Positions 1-7,489 of a DNA stretch of 64,000 bases are shown here, piece by piece. A program made the translations under genes and the position numbers. The notes under the pieces are model-generated. The model was not told the origin of the DNA, made no database searches, and saw only the letters and a program-made list of their open reading frames with translations. The number at the start of each line of letters is the position of its first letter. Position 1 is the stretch's first letter. This DNA is from Fluviirhizobium alvei (GTDB lineage: Bacteria; Pseudomonadota; Alphaproteobacteria; Rhizobiales; Rhizobiaceae): positions 434,001 through 498,000 of the forward strand of contig NZ_JAUOZU010000006.1 of the NCBI RefSeq assembly GCF_030551875.1, in the 5' to 3' direction.

Positions 1-238
1 GGAGACTTGTGTCAGCATCCTTGCAGCCGCGCGCATTTCCTATGATCGAGCCCTGATCGAAAGCGCGCCATCACCGGAGACGGTAACCGCCGACTATTTC
101 AACAGAAAGGCCAAGGCGGGTGCCATTGCCATTGGAGGTGGCATGCCACAGCCCTCGAGTTTGTCCGTTGCCGAGACCTGGAAAACCGCCATGGAGCGGG
201 CAAACGCCCGTTTCGAAACCTCGAAAATCAAAATCTGA
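1..238 (+). CDS. Unknown protein, C-terminal 78 residues only
   Basis: An open frame enters from the left edge (codons start at position 2) and stops with TGA at 236-238. The visible tail includes FNRKAKAGAIAIGGG and ends in a lysine-rich ISKIKI-like stretch. I do not recognise a family. The next gene starts 20 bases later behind a good ribosome-binding site, so the two probably share a transcript. The tail is compatible with a phage or island structural protein, but nothing in it proves that. Confidence 0.5.
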   Translation, partial: ETCVSILAAARISYDRALIESAPSPETVTADYFNRKAKAGAIAIGGGMPQPSSLSVAETWKTAMERANARFETSKIKI

Positions 239-257
239 TCCACGCCAGGAGGCGCAC

Positions 258-1370
258 GTGAAAGCTCCATCCAAAAAATCTCTTGCCGGTGACATCGAAG
301 AAGAAGTCTCCATTTTGCGTGACCGCCTGGTTGATCAAGAGCGCCGGCATGCTGCTGCACTCGAGGCGCTCGAGAGCGGCCGGCAGGCCCGCCGCGCGGT
401 CCTGACCAAAAACCCGAGCGCGATCGAGGCGGCAACCGCCAAGGTTCGAGCGCTGCAGCTTGATGCAGAAGACGCCGGCAGCCTCGCACAAGACTACCGC
501 GACGAGCTCGAGGCTGCAGAACTCCGCCTTGCCGAAGCTGCAGGCATCGAGAAGCGGACGACAACGGCGGCGACATTCCATTCAATCGCCGAGGTCGCGG
601 AAGCCCACGCCACTGCGATTGCAGACGCTATCGCCGGCCTGATGGCTGTCCGGAAATCTCTCCTCGCCGCGATCCCGGCAGACGCCGGCCTTCTCCCTGG
701 TTACCATTCGCACCGGCCAGATAATCGAAAGGGCGACTCCAGAGCGCCTCTGTCGGGTCGCGAACTGGTTGATGCGGTCATTGCCGAAGGTCTTTACCAC
801 TTCGCCCCCGAGATGTTCGACGAAGAGAGTGGCGGTTTTGGTCGACGTTACGCGCTGGCCAAGCTGATGGATCTGAATAGCGTCATGCCTTGCTATGTCG
901 GCCCCGTGGCGCCAGGTTTAGCCCCCGCCGAGGCATTGAAGGTGCTACTGATCAAGCCGGCCAAGGAGCGCGCGCGCCAGATCCTCGCCGGCGAGGTTGA
1001 GGCAATTGCTGGGCAGATCATTCGGATCGATCAGGCAAGGCCGCAAGATCGCGCCAGGCTGCAGATCGTGGCAACCAAGCCCCTGAAGTTTGTCACACCT
1101 GAGCGAGACGGCTTCCGTATCTGCGAAATTGAGGAAGGCGAGCAGGCGGCGATTATCGAGCCGATTGCCCGGCTGGCGATTGCCAAGCGAGCCGCCATCG
1201 AAGTCAATACGCCGGCGGGTCAGCTTTTTCTGAAAAAGCTCGAGAAGCGGAAAGAGCTGGGCCAAGAGCAACCGCCTGCTGATGTTGTCGATCTGGGCGA
1301 TCCCATGGGCGCCATGGATCCGGCGAACGACGACGAGATTGCCGAGGAAGTGACGAGGGCAATCGGATGA
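258..1370 (+). CDS. Unknown 370-residue protein with coiled-coil N-terminus
   Basis: The start chosen is GTG at 258, preceded by AGGAGGCGC. The frame is open further upstream, but that part overlaps the preceding gene. Roughly the first 150 residues are rich in Ala, Glu and Arg with heptad-like spacing, suggesting a coiled coil. The middle contains ELVDAVIAEGLYHF and a GGFGRRYALAKLMD stretch. The C-terminus is acidic. There is no signal peptide or membrane segment. The family is not recognised. The stop overlaps the next start (ATGA), so the two are translationally coupled. The style and setting suit a phage or island scaffold-type or DNA-associated protein, which is inference only. Confidence 0.6.
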   Translation: MKAPSKKSLAGDIEEEVSILRDRLVDQERRHAAALEALESGRQARRAVLTKNPSAIEAATAKVRALQLDAEDAGSLAQDYRDELEAAELRLAEAAGIEKRTTTAATFHSIAEVAEAHATAIADAIAGLMAVRKSLLAAIPADAGLLPGYHSHRPDNRKGDSRAPLSGRELVDAVIAEGLYHFAPEMFDEESGGFGRRYALAKLMDLNSVMPCYVGPVAPGLAPAEALKVLLIKPAKERARQILAGEVEAIAGQIIRIDQARPQDRARLQIVATKPLKFVTPERDGFRICEIEEGEQAAIIEPIARLAIAKRAAIEVNTPAGQLFLKKLEKRKELGQEQPPADVVDLGDPMGAMDPANDDEIAEEVTRAIG

Positions 1371-1639
1371 CGGACCTTGTCGCAATTGTCGCCATCCGAC
1401 ATTTCTGTTTCTTCAACCGCACGCCTGCCGGCGAGATCGATCGGCGGATCGTCACTGCCGGGACTGCCGAGGCTCTACCGAGGTCCGCTGCTGACAAGGC
1501 GCTTGAGAAAGGCGTAGCGGCCCTTCAGGGAACAAAATTGGCGAAGGAGGCAGCAACGTTCAACGGTTCCACCGATCACATAACCATGGCCCACTGCGTC
1601 AATCTCGGTGATCCGCTCGGCGTCCTGGCGACAGAGTGA
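1367..1639 (+). CDS. Unknown 90-residue protein
   Basis: The ATG overlaps the stop of the preceding gene by four bases (ATGA), the usual sign of a coupled operon. The protein has a hydrophobic start and a C-terminal stretch ITMAHCVNLGDPLGVLATE. No family, signal peptide or metal-binding motif is recognised. Two strong hairpins follow within 70 bases, which fits the end of a transcription unit. Support comes from position and overlap, not from homology. Confidence 0.5.
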   Translation: MTDLVAIVAIRHFCFFNRTPAGEIDRRIVTAGTAEALPRSAADKALEKGVAALQGTKLAKEAATFNGSTDHITMAHCVNLGDPLGVLATE

Positions 1640-1643
1640 ATTG

Positions 1644-1706
1644 CCCGCCACAGCCCTTACAAATCTCGTGGCGGGAAGGGCCGGCGCCAAGGAGCGGGCG
1701 CCGGCC
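1644..1706 (+). terminator. Two tandem GC-rich hairpins closing the first operon
   Basis: The first hairpin pairs CCCGCCAC (1644-1651) with GTGGCGGG (1668-1675). The second pairs GGCCGGCGCC (1679-1688) with GGCGCCGGCC (1697-1706). Both stems are perfect. No T tract follows, so intrinsic termination is uncertain; a Rho-assisted terminator, 3'-end protection or a small structured RNA are alternatives. Confidence 0.45.
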
Positions 1707-1786
1707 AATCCGAACACACAAGCATTGAACTCGATTTAAGACCACTGGCCTGCACAGTGGGAATCTGCAAAAAACAGATTTGAAAT

Positions 1787-2698
1787 GTGATTAGCGTTTT
1801 TCGCGCAGTAGCAAACAGGGTACCTATTTTGGCAAACGTAATTGACCTCAAGGCGCATCCAACCCGCCATGGAGGGGCGGCAGCATCGCCTTTCCGCTAT
1901 CCTGGCGGTAAAGGTTTTCTGACGCCTTTTCTGAAAGATGAGCTACTTCGACGCTTTCCCAAAGGACAAGCAGGGTTTGCCGAACCGTTCTGTGGTGGTG
2001 CCGGAGCTGCGCTGAATCTCTTACTTGATGGTGACGTTAAACGGCTGTTTCTCAACGACGCCGACGTTCGTGTCTACTCTGCGTGGCGAGCAATCACAGA
2101 TGAAACAGACCGATTTATTTCTGCTATAAATAACACGGAACCAACAATCGAAAATTGGGAGACTAGCCTTCGCAAGTTACATGATACCAATGCGACCAGC
2201 TACGATTTTGAACTGGGTTTCGCAGCCTTCTTTGTAAACAGAACTAGCAGATCGGGTGTGCTCTTGGGATCGGGACCAATTGGCGGTTACGATCAAAGTG
2301 GAAAATGGAAAATAGACGCCCGATATTACAAAGATTCGCTTTCTGATAGAGTGGCAAAAATTGGCGCGCTGAGGCATTGTATTGAGACGTCAAATCTAGA
2401 TGGTCTGACATTCTGTAGGGCGCTTGAAGAACGTGAACTTCTTAGCGAAACTTTCCTTTTTGTTGATCCACCTTACGTAAAAGCCGGCAGTCGACTCTAT
2501 TTTGATGGTATGACCGTTGCTAAACATGACGCGCTCGCCCAATGGCTTGCGGCAGACGTCGCTCCGCACTGGCTCCTTACCTATGATGATCATCCGCTTG
2601 TGCGTGAAAACTATAAGAACAAAAAGGAATATAGACTTGATGTCCGCTACAGCTTAGGCCGTCGAAGAACCGAGCGTGAGCTCCTCTTTATGAGCTAA
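1787..2698 (+). CDS. D12-class DNA adenine methyltransferase
   Basis: Predicted S-adenosylmethionine-dependent N6-adenine DNA methyltransferase of the Dam/D12 class. Motifs in order: FRYPGGK (residues 36-42), the SAM-binding PFCGGAG (67-73), the NDAD acidic loop (90-93), NRTSRSG (151-157) and the catalytic DPPY (227-230). At 303 residues it is slightly longer than typical Dam. The GTG at 1787 has no clear ribosome-binding site; an in-frame TTG at 1829 would give a 289-residue protein beginning MANVIDLK. The gene runs tail to tail into the minus-strand nuclease-like gene with a four-base overlap. Its base composition is more AT-rich than the chromosome. The target sequence cannot be read from the protein. 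Its job is probably self-protection in a restriction-like module. Confidence 0.9.
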   Translation: MISVFRAVANRVPILANVIDLKAHPTRHGGAAASPFRYPGGKGFLTPFLKDELLRRFPKGQAGFAEPFCGGAGAALNLLLDGDVKRLFLNDADVRVYSAWRAITDETDRFISAINNTEPTIENWETSLRKLHDTNATSYDFELGFAAFFVNRTSRSGVLLGSGPIGGYDQSGKWKIDARYYKDSLSDRVAKIGALRHCIETSNLDGLTFCRALEERELLSETFLFVDPPYVKAGSRLYFDGMTVAKHDALAQWLAADVAPHWLLTYDDHPLVRENYKNKKEYRLDVRYSLGRRRTERELLFMS

Positions 2699-3756
2699 GA
2701 AAATTTCAACGTGTATGATGAATAGTCATCAATCAATATAGCTCCTTCGAGATCCTTCAAAAGTCTGCGCGCCTGAGCATCCAATCGGCCAAAATACCTT
2801 TTGGTCCAGTTTTGTTCGTTGCGCTTGCCAATGTTTCTCCAAATATCATCATAGGTGTAAAGCAAGCAGCTCCTTGTCGCGCATTTTTCCTTCGTCAGCG
2901 GATCGGCGTCACACGGCCGAACTAGCGCACCAAATAGAGCGCCCGGCCTGATAGCGAAAAAGTCGCCGAACCGTCTAATGGCGTCAGTGTCTACGATCTT
3001 ATGATTTATTTGTGTCGCTTGGACTGTGGCGCCCACAAGGACTAGAAAAGCGGTTCCGGGCATGCCAGGGCCACCTACATGGACTATACAGTCAACTCCG
3101 CCGTCATTAGCTGCCTTCTGTTCAGCTGACCATTGCTGATAGTTGGTCACAACCCCTGCTTCTATGCGGCGACATAGAGCGCCCAGAACACTATGAAGCT
3201 TCTGTGAGCTTCTTACTTCTGACGTTAAATGCGGGACACCCGCCTTCTCACCGGATACCGCATATCCGGCCAGCACCTCAAGAAGCTTGGGGAACCAACG
3301 GTTAAATTGAGAAATCAACGCCCCCCGCCCGACGTCCGAGTCTTCGACCTCAATAAGTCCAGCGTGCAGGGCTCTGTAAAATTGCAGGCCGAGGTAACCA
3401 CCACCGACAGAAGTGATCTCATTCCAAGGTTTCGAAGTAAGTGCATTTCCCGAAGCGTCGAGGACCAGCGGGTAATGGGCACCCAATTCAGCGATTCGGC
3501 CCTCTACTAAATTCTTCAGTCCCGAAGAGAATACTTCGAGCATCTCATCCTCTGCGAGTTGAGGCTCCGAACGATAGTCCTCGCGAGAATCCTCTGCAAC
3601 GAATGTCGAAATATACATTTCTACGGCCGCATCACGATCGATGCTGATGTCGTCAAACAGGGCGTGGCCGCGAAAAATGGCTGCCACTTCCCAAAGCGCC
3701 AACGCATCGTTATTCGCCTCGCAGCTCTCGAGTGTTTTCCATCGGAATGTGAACAT
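2695..3756 (-). CDS. Unknown protein, putative PD-(D/E)XK-like nuclease
   Basis: A 353-residue protein of no firmly recognised family. Residues 218-253 read NDGGVDC, then about 20 residues, then VGATVQATQINHK. An acidic residue in a strand (D222), a Q-containing strand (about 242-246) and a following lysine (K253) resemble a permuted PD-(D/E)XK core, but this rests on pattern and not alignment. The N-terminus includes an FRWKTLE start and the C-terminus is rich in Arg and Lys. The gene lies one base downstream of the ParB-domain gene on the same strand and overlaps the methylase tail, so the three form one compact unit. If the nuclease reading is right, this would be the restriction partner. 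A non-catalytic structural role is possible. Confidence 0.55.
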   Translation of the reverse strand: MFTFRWKTLESCEANNDALALWEVAAIFRGHALFDDISIDRDAAVEMYISTFVAEDSREDYRSEPQLAEDEMLEVFSSGLKNLVEGRIAELGAHYPLVLDASGNALTSKPWNEITSVGGGYLGLQFYRALHAGLIEVEDSDVGRGALISQFNRWFPKLLEVLAGYAVSGEKAGVPHLTSEVRSSQKLHSVLGALCRRIEAGVVTNYQQWSAEQKAANDGGVDCIVHVGGPGMPGTAFLVLVGATVQATQINHKIVDTDAIRRFGDFFAIRPGALFGALVRPCDADPLTKEKCATRSCLLYTYDDIWRNIGKRNEQNWTKRYFGRLDAQARRLLKDLEGAILIDDYSSYTLKFS

Positions 3757-3757
3757 C

Positions 3758-4843
3758 TCATTCTTCCGAGAAAGTTGATCGGATCTGCTTCAATTGCCGA
3801 TCGATACGCTTAAGGAGTGTGTCAGCCTGAAGCTTGTCGTCAGGAGGCAAATCATCGACTATCACTGTAATGTCCGATGCGGATTTTTGTACCATCGCGG
3901 CGATTTTGGCTAAATTATTGAGCCAATCTTCGGATACTATTCCGGCTACAGTCTCTGCGGCCTCGAGATTGCCCGTTGTGCGCAATTCTCTAAGCCCTTC
4001 CTGGCTTGCGAGGACTCGTTGAAGACGAGGACGATCTGTCCCCTGTGCCTTTATCACAGATTTAGAACCGTACAGATAACTTAGCAGTTCCTGTAGTTGT
4101 CCAAAATGAGACTCTGGGACCGGATTATTGATTATCAAGCTTTCGCTTAGGGGTGCTTTCGAAAAACCAATGAATGCGCGACTATCAGGATTATTAATCA
4201 ATGTATAAAGATGTGAAAACTCGATCTCATCACTCTGCACCATAAGCTTGTCGAACATGCCGAGTTCGATAGCCTGTAATACTATTTTGTAGGCAACCAA
4301 AAGCCTTATTATTAGTCCGCGGCTATCACCAAGTTGCTTCGTTAGCGACTGCATCTTTCGTTGAGGCGATAGAGCGTCCCCAAGGGATTCGTAAAAGTCT
4401 ACACCAAACTTCGCTTTCGCGAGGGATGACCAGCGCGTTGGACCATTGACGTGTTTGAAACCGATGTATCCTGACGCCTTCTCTCTGTTTTCAACCACAA
4501 TTACAGGGACAGATTCGCAAGTCGCGAGCTTGTCTGCGGCTAACTGCGGTATCTTCCGACGTGCGATCTCATTTGGTGCGAGATCGGGATCGAGCAAGAA
4601 TTTCACCGCAGCCAAACGTCGGTTGCCTTCAAGCACGACCAGTTCGCCGTCTTCTTCCGTTGCAACTAGAGGCTCATACGGTTCGTAGCCCCTTTCGGCT
4701 ATTGAATCCCAGAGTTCTTTTAAGTTCGCCTTCTCAAGCAAAATGGCGAGCGCTTCGGCCTCGCTCTGTGCAACTTCAAGGCCGAAACGAGGGTTCTTTC
4801 GATCAAGACTCAGCTGCTCGGGTTTGAAGTTGTCATATTTCAT
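3758..4843 (-). CDS. ParB N-terminal domain protein
   Basis: A 361-residue protein whose first 80 or so residues form a ParB/sulfiredoxin-like domain with the diagnostic GNRRLAAVK motif (residues 73-81). The remainder is helical, with a HVNGPTRW segment near 133-140 and a C-terminal stretch rich in charged residues. Chromosomal ParB proteins are near 300 residues and pair with ParA, which is absent here, so this is unlikely to be a segregation protein. Stand-alone ParB-domain proteins are known next to DNA modification or defence genes, where the fold can act as a nucleotide switch or nuclease. The next gene starts one base after its stop, so they are co-translated. The start ATG at 4843 is the first in frame. 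Confidence 0.75.
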   Translation of the reverse strand: MKYDNFKPEQLSLDRKNPRFGLEVAQSEAEALAILLEKANLKELWDSIAERGYEPYEPLVATEEDGELVVLEGNRRLAAVKFLLDPDLAPNEIARRKIPQLAADKLATCESVPVIVVENREKASGYIGFKHVNGPTRWSSLAKAKFGVDFYESLGDALSPQRKMQSLTKQLGDSRGLIIRLLVAYKIVLQAIELGMFDKLMVQSDEIEFSHLYTLINNPDSRAFIGFSKAPLSESLIINNPVPESHFGQLQELLSYLYGSKSVIKAQGTDRPRLQRVLASQEGLRELRTTGNLEAAETVAGIVSEDWLNNLAKIAAMVQKSASDITVIVDDLPPDDKLQADTLLKRIDRQLKQIRSTFSEE

Positions 4844-4980
4844 TTCGCAGGACCGCCCCTATCGGTGTTTGCCGGCATTCACGCCGACCAACCTAATTAT
4901 TGCATCGCCACTTTCATCACAAGCGCGCTAAGGTTCCAAAACGAGCCCTATATCTTACGCGCCAATTATTCCGGAATTCC

Positions 4981-5223
4981 TCATAGGGATTTCAACCGAA
5001 CACCCGGCCCGCCCACCGTCGTTTCACCGTCGGCAAGAAAGACGACGCCGGCCGCCTCTAGGGCACGCTCGACGGCCGCGAGATTGTTTATTGAAGGTAT
5101 ACGCCGACCTTTTTCGAAGTCTCGAACCGTGCTTTCGCTCAAGTTGGACGCTTTTGCCAACTGCGTTTGAGACCAGTCGAGAAGGCCGCGCGCGGCGCGC
5201 GATTGTTCTGGGCTAAGGGACAT
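4981..5223 (-). CDS. XRE-family transcriptional regulator
   Basis: An 80-residue protein that is almost entirely one helix-turn-helix domain of the Cro/CI (HTH_3) type: ARGLLDWSQTQLAKASNLSE then TVRDFEKGRRIPS. This size is common for regulators of restriction-modification modules and plasmid genes. It lies upstream of the ParB and nuclease genes on the same strand, with about 137 bases between, and is divergent from the small-gene operon that starts at 5340. A perfect inverted repeat (5245-5261) sits just upstream of its start and is a likely operator. It probably represses itself and one or both neighbouring units. Confidence 0.85.
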   Translation of the reverse strand: MSLSPEQSRAARGLLDWSQTQLAKASNLSESTVRDFEKGRRIPSINNLAAVERALEAAGVVFLADGETTVGGPGVRLKSL

Positions 5224-5244
5224 GGATTTCCTCTATTTCATTAT

Positions 5245-5261
5245 TTTGTGCTTACCACAAA
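5245..5261. promoter_or_regulatory. Candidate operator of the XRE regulator
   Basis: A perfect inverted repeat TTTGTG-CTTAC-CACAAA lies in the divergent intergenic region. It is 22 bases upstream of the XRE start and 10 bases upstream of a -35 box facing the other way. Position and symmetry suit a Cro/CI-type dimer site that could control both directions. Confidence 0.5.
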
Positions 5262-5270
5262 CGAAAACCG

Positions 5271-5299
5271 TTGACAAACTCAGAAATTCACGGAATATG
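5271..5299 (+). promoter_or_regulatory. Sigma-70-type promoter of the small-gene operon
   Basis: A perfect -35 hexamer TTGACA (5271-5276) is followed after 17 bases by AATATG (5294-5299), a moderate -10. The first gene of the operon starts at 5340, leaving about 35 bases of leader with a GGAG ribosome-binding site. Confidence 0.5.
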
Positions 5300-5339
5300 G
5301 GAACAGTTAACGAAAAGCGTTAAATGTGGAGCGAAGCAA

Positions 5340-5606
5340 ATGCCCAAATCGAGTACCGGCACAATAGCAGCAACCGCCACCTTCCGCGACACCTATGCCG
5401 GCGTAGTCGCCGCCATCTTGGTACCGTTCAAGACGAAGCGGAAAGGCCAGACGGTCACCCGTTATCGTTGGCAGGAAGAAGTTCGTGGCTTCGCTGCCGG
5501 TGGCTGGGCATCCCCGTTTGTGAGTACCGATCAGGCCATTGCATGCGCAAAGCGCCATGCACTGTTCAGCAACGTGCAGGCTGTGGAAACAGCGCTCGCC
5601 GCCTGA
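5340..5606 (+). CDS. Unknown 88-residue protein
   Basis: The start is placed at ATG 5340 because the frame upstream runs through the promoter and GGAG precedes this codon. The protein is basic, with a VPFKTKRKGQTVTRYRW segment, and ends in an alanine-rich helix. No family, signal peptide or membrane helix is recognised. It opens a run of six closely spaced plus-strand genes. Short basic proteins like this are common in rhizobial islands and phages, where they may bind nucleic acid; the function here is unknown. Confidence 0.6.
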   Translation: MPKSSTGTIAATATFRDTYAGVVAAILVPFKTKRKGQTVTRYRWQEEVRGFAAGGWASPFVSTDQAIACAKRHALFSNVQAVETALAA

Positions 5607-5666
5607 CCTTTCGGCGAGGGCGGTCGTCGCCCTGTTCGAAATGCCAGAACATCGAAGGAAACCACC

Positions 5667-6146
5667 ATGCCGATCGCACCGATTCCGGCCACCGCCGAAG
5701 GCTTGCCCATCAACTTGAACCGCCGCCGATTTCTTGCCGCTGCGCCGGCCGCTGCCGGCGCCTTGCTGCCCATTCCGGCACTTGCCGTCACTTCGCCGCC
5801 GGAAACACCCCAAGAAGAGCTTGATCGCGCCGTGGGCGCCCTGTTTGCCGCCATGACCCGCATTCACGGCGAGGGCGTCCGGATCATCCGCAACGGCAAC
5901 AGCGGGATCTGTGTCATGGCGCCCGATCGTCCCGAACTGTTCAATTTCACCGGTGCCGGCCTCTATGAGGTCCAGCACGAGGGTGGGCGGCCTATCTGGC
6001 GAATGGAGCGGGCGCCCGAACATGACGATCCGGCGGGCTACGGCCGGGCATTCTGGGTCACTCCTCAGTTCCGGCCAAAGGAACGAAGCCTGAAATTCGA
6101 TATCGCGCTGACCGGCAAGTTCGTTCGGTTCATCCGCGCAATCTGA
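5667..6146 (+). CDS. Unknown protein with Tat-type signal sequence
   Basis: A 159-residue protein starting at ATG 5667 behind GAAGGAAA. Residues 18-42 read as a twin-arginine-type leader: NRRRFLAAA followed by an Ala/Pro-rich hydrophobic stretch ending ALA. The consensus wants S/T-R-R-x-F-L-K; here an arginine triplet precedes FL, so Tat export is likely but not certain. The mature part contains GEGVRIIRNGNSGICVMAP and no recognised domain or cofactor site. It is the second gene of the small-gene operon. Export of a folded protein by a mobile element is worth noting. Confidence 0.65.
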   Translation: MPIAPIPATAEGLPINLNRRRFLAAAPAAAGALLPIPALAVTSPPETPQEELDRAVGALFAAMTRIHGEGVRIIRNGNSGICVMAPDRPELFNFTGAGLYEVQHEGGRPIWRMERAPEHDDPAGYGRAFWVTPQFRPKERSLKFDIALTGKFVRFIRAI

Positions 6147-6173
6147 TCAACCTCGAAAATTTGGAGAGCCGCA

Positions 6174-6452
6174 ATGCCGAAGTCACTTCAGGCAGCCGCC
6201 GAAGGCTTGCCGAAAATCATCCCGTTCCCCGCCGGTGCTGATGCCGAAGCTCGCGAGGATGTCGTTACCGATCTCGCAGCAGACATGATCCGCCTGTCGT
6301 CAGTGCTGAAGTCGCTGCTTGAGGACAGGATCCGGGACACCGGGAAGGGACCGCTAACGATCGCCCGCAAGGATGCTGCCGACGTGCAGTTCATTGCCCG
6401 CCAGGCCAGCGACACAGCGGAACGCCTACAGAAAGCATGGGAGGCTGTCTGA
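6174..6452 (+). CDS. Unknown 92-residue helical protein
   Basis: The start at ATG 6174 is preceded by TTGGAGAG. The N-terminus is Pro/Gly-containing (GLPKIIPFPAG), then come two predicted helices rich in Ala, Asp and Arg. There is no signal peptide or cysteine motif. The stop overlaps the next small gene's start (TGATG), implying translational coupling. It shares the word AEGLP near its N-terminus with the preceding Tat-leader protein, which may be chance. The family is unknown. Confidence 0.6.
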   Translation: MPKSLQAAAEGLPKIIPFPAGADAEAREDVVTDLAADMIRLSSVLKSLLEDRIRDTGKGPLTIARKDAADVQFIARQASDTAERLQKAWEAV

Positions 6453-6592
6453 TGCCCGACCTTATCCGTGATCTCGCATCGTTCGTTGTGATCGTTGCCT
6501 TTGTCGTCGGCGTTGCCGTGGTGTTGCCCGACCTTTCCGCGGCGGTCCACGGTGACCAACAGGTGATCGTCGCCGATCGCGGGGAGGGCTGA
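6452..6592 (+). CDS. 46-residue single-span membrane protein
   Basis: A short frame from ATG 6452 to TGA 6592, coupled to the preceding gene and ending three bases before the next ATG. The first half is one hydrophobic helix (LASFVVIVAFVVGVAVVLP, about residues 8-26), followed by a short polar tail ending DRGEG. The tight packing on both sides is the main support. The function is unknown; small membrane peptides in such operons can be holin-, toxin- or regulator-like. Confidence 0.5.
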   Translation: MPDLIRDLASFVVIVAFVVGVAVVLPDLSAAVHGDQQVIVADRGEG

Positions 6593-6594
6593 TC

Positions 6595-6903
6595 ATGCGC
6601 AGCGCCCCTGAACCTTGCACCAAACCCGCCCGGCCGAACCATTCCCGGAACGAGTCCGACGAGGGCTATCAGCCGGTTGTCGTTCAGCTTGCGCCCCGGT
6701 GGCGCGTGATCGTCTGCAGAGACGGTTTGCAGTGGATCCTTCAACAGCGGCTCTCCGCCACAGAAACCCTTACAAGGGCGGGTTGGCGAGGTCGGCGGTA
6801 CTTCCGAACGCGAGACGGCCTGATTGCCGCGTGTGGCAGGGCGCTTTCTGACATCGATGGTGCTGCGCTCACGGCACTGCACGCCCTTCCGGAGAGGATT
6901 TGA
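6595..6903 (+). CDS. Unknown 102-residue basic protein
   Basis: ATG 6595 is preceded by GGGGAGGG within the end of the previous gene. The protein contains VQLAPRWRVIVCRDGLQWIL, which looks like a short beta-rich segment, and RAGWRGRRYFRTRDGL, a basic patch. This resembles small island-encoded proteins of rhizobia, but I cannot name a family. The stop lies two bases before the chosen start of the next gene. Confidence 0.6.
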   Translation: MRSAPEPCTKPARPNHSRNESDEGYQPVVVQLAPRWRVIVCRDGLQWILQQRLSATETLTRAGWRGRRYFRTRDGLIAACGRALSDIDGAALTALHALPERI

Positions 6904-6905
6904 TC

Positions 6906-7322
6906 ATGCCCAACCAACCCGATCTCAATTCAACCTTTGCCGCGGCACTCTCATGCTCTGGCGACATTTTGGAGAGCAATCCCATGAACGAACCGCAAGA
7001 GCACCCGTGGGCAAAGGCAAGACGTCTTTGCAAGGAATTGTCAGATGTCCTCGCTGAGGTGGAAAACGCCTGGTACTGCGTCGTTCGCGCCGCCGGAACC
7101 GAGAACGCCCTTGCTGCAGTGGCGATGGACGACAAAGAAGCTGCGCCCGAGATACCCGTTGATCGCGTCAACAGGCTCGGGTGGGAGCTTGCCGCAGCGC
7201 TCAATGATTATGGCGATGGCGAATTCCATGCCTATGTCGTTCCGGCCAAACGTGGGGGCTATTGCGTGATGTTTGCCCATCGACCGAACCGATTGCCGGA
7301 ACCATTTCACGACAGGCTCTGA
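6906..7322 (+). CDS. Unknown 138-residue protein
   Basis: The start is ATG 6906, preceded by GGAGAGGA; a second ATG at 6984 also has a good site (GGAGAG) and would give 112 residues beginning MNEPQEHPW. The protein has an Ala/Glu-rich helical N-terminal part and ends in a beta-rich part (FHAYVVPAKRGGYCVMFAHR). No motif is recognised. It is the last gene of the operon; a perfect 12-base-pair hairpin follows at 7391-7423. Confidence 0.6.
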   Translation: MPNQPDLNSTFAAALSCSGDILESNPMNEPQEHPWAKARRLCKELSDVLAEVENAWYCVVRAAGTENALAAVAMDDKEAAPEIPVDRVNRLGWELAAALNDYGDGEFHAYVVPAKRGGYCVMFAHRPNRLPEPFHDRL

Positions 7323-7390
7323 CAGGATTTGCAGACGCCGTTGAAACCGGCGTTGCTGGGGTAATGGTGCCCCGATTGGAAAGGCAATCG

Positions 7391-7423
7391 GCGCCCACCC
7401 GGAAAGCCCCGCCGGGTGGGCGC
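7391..7423 (+). terminator. Strong hairpin after the small-gene operon
   Basis: GCGCCCACCCGG (7391-7402) pairs perfectly with CCGGGTGGGCGC (7412-7423) around a nine-base loop. No T run follows. It probably ends or attenuates the small-gene transcript before the ATPase gene, which starts at 7490. Confidence 0.45.
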
Positions 7424-7489
7424 AACTTCCGAGAAACACAGTGCTTTGAGGCCTGTTCTCTAGTAACGTTTTCTGAATTGGAGATCGCC

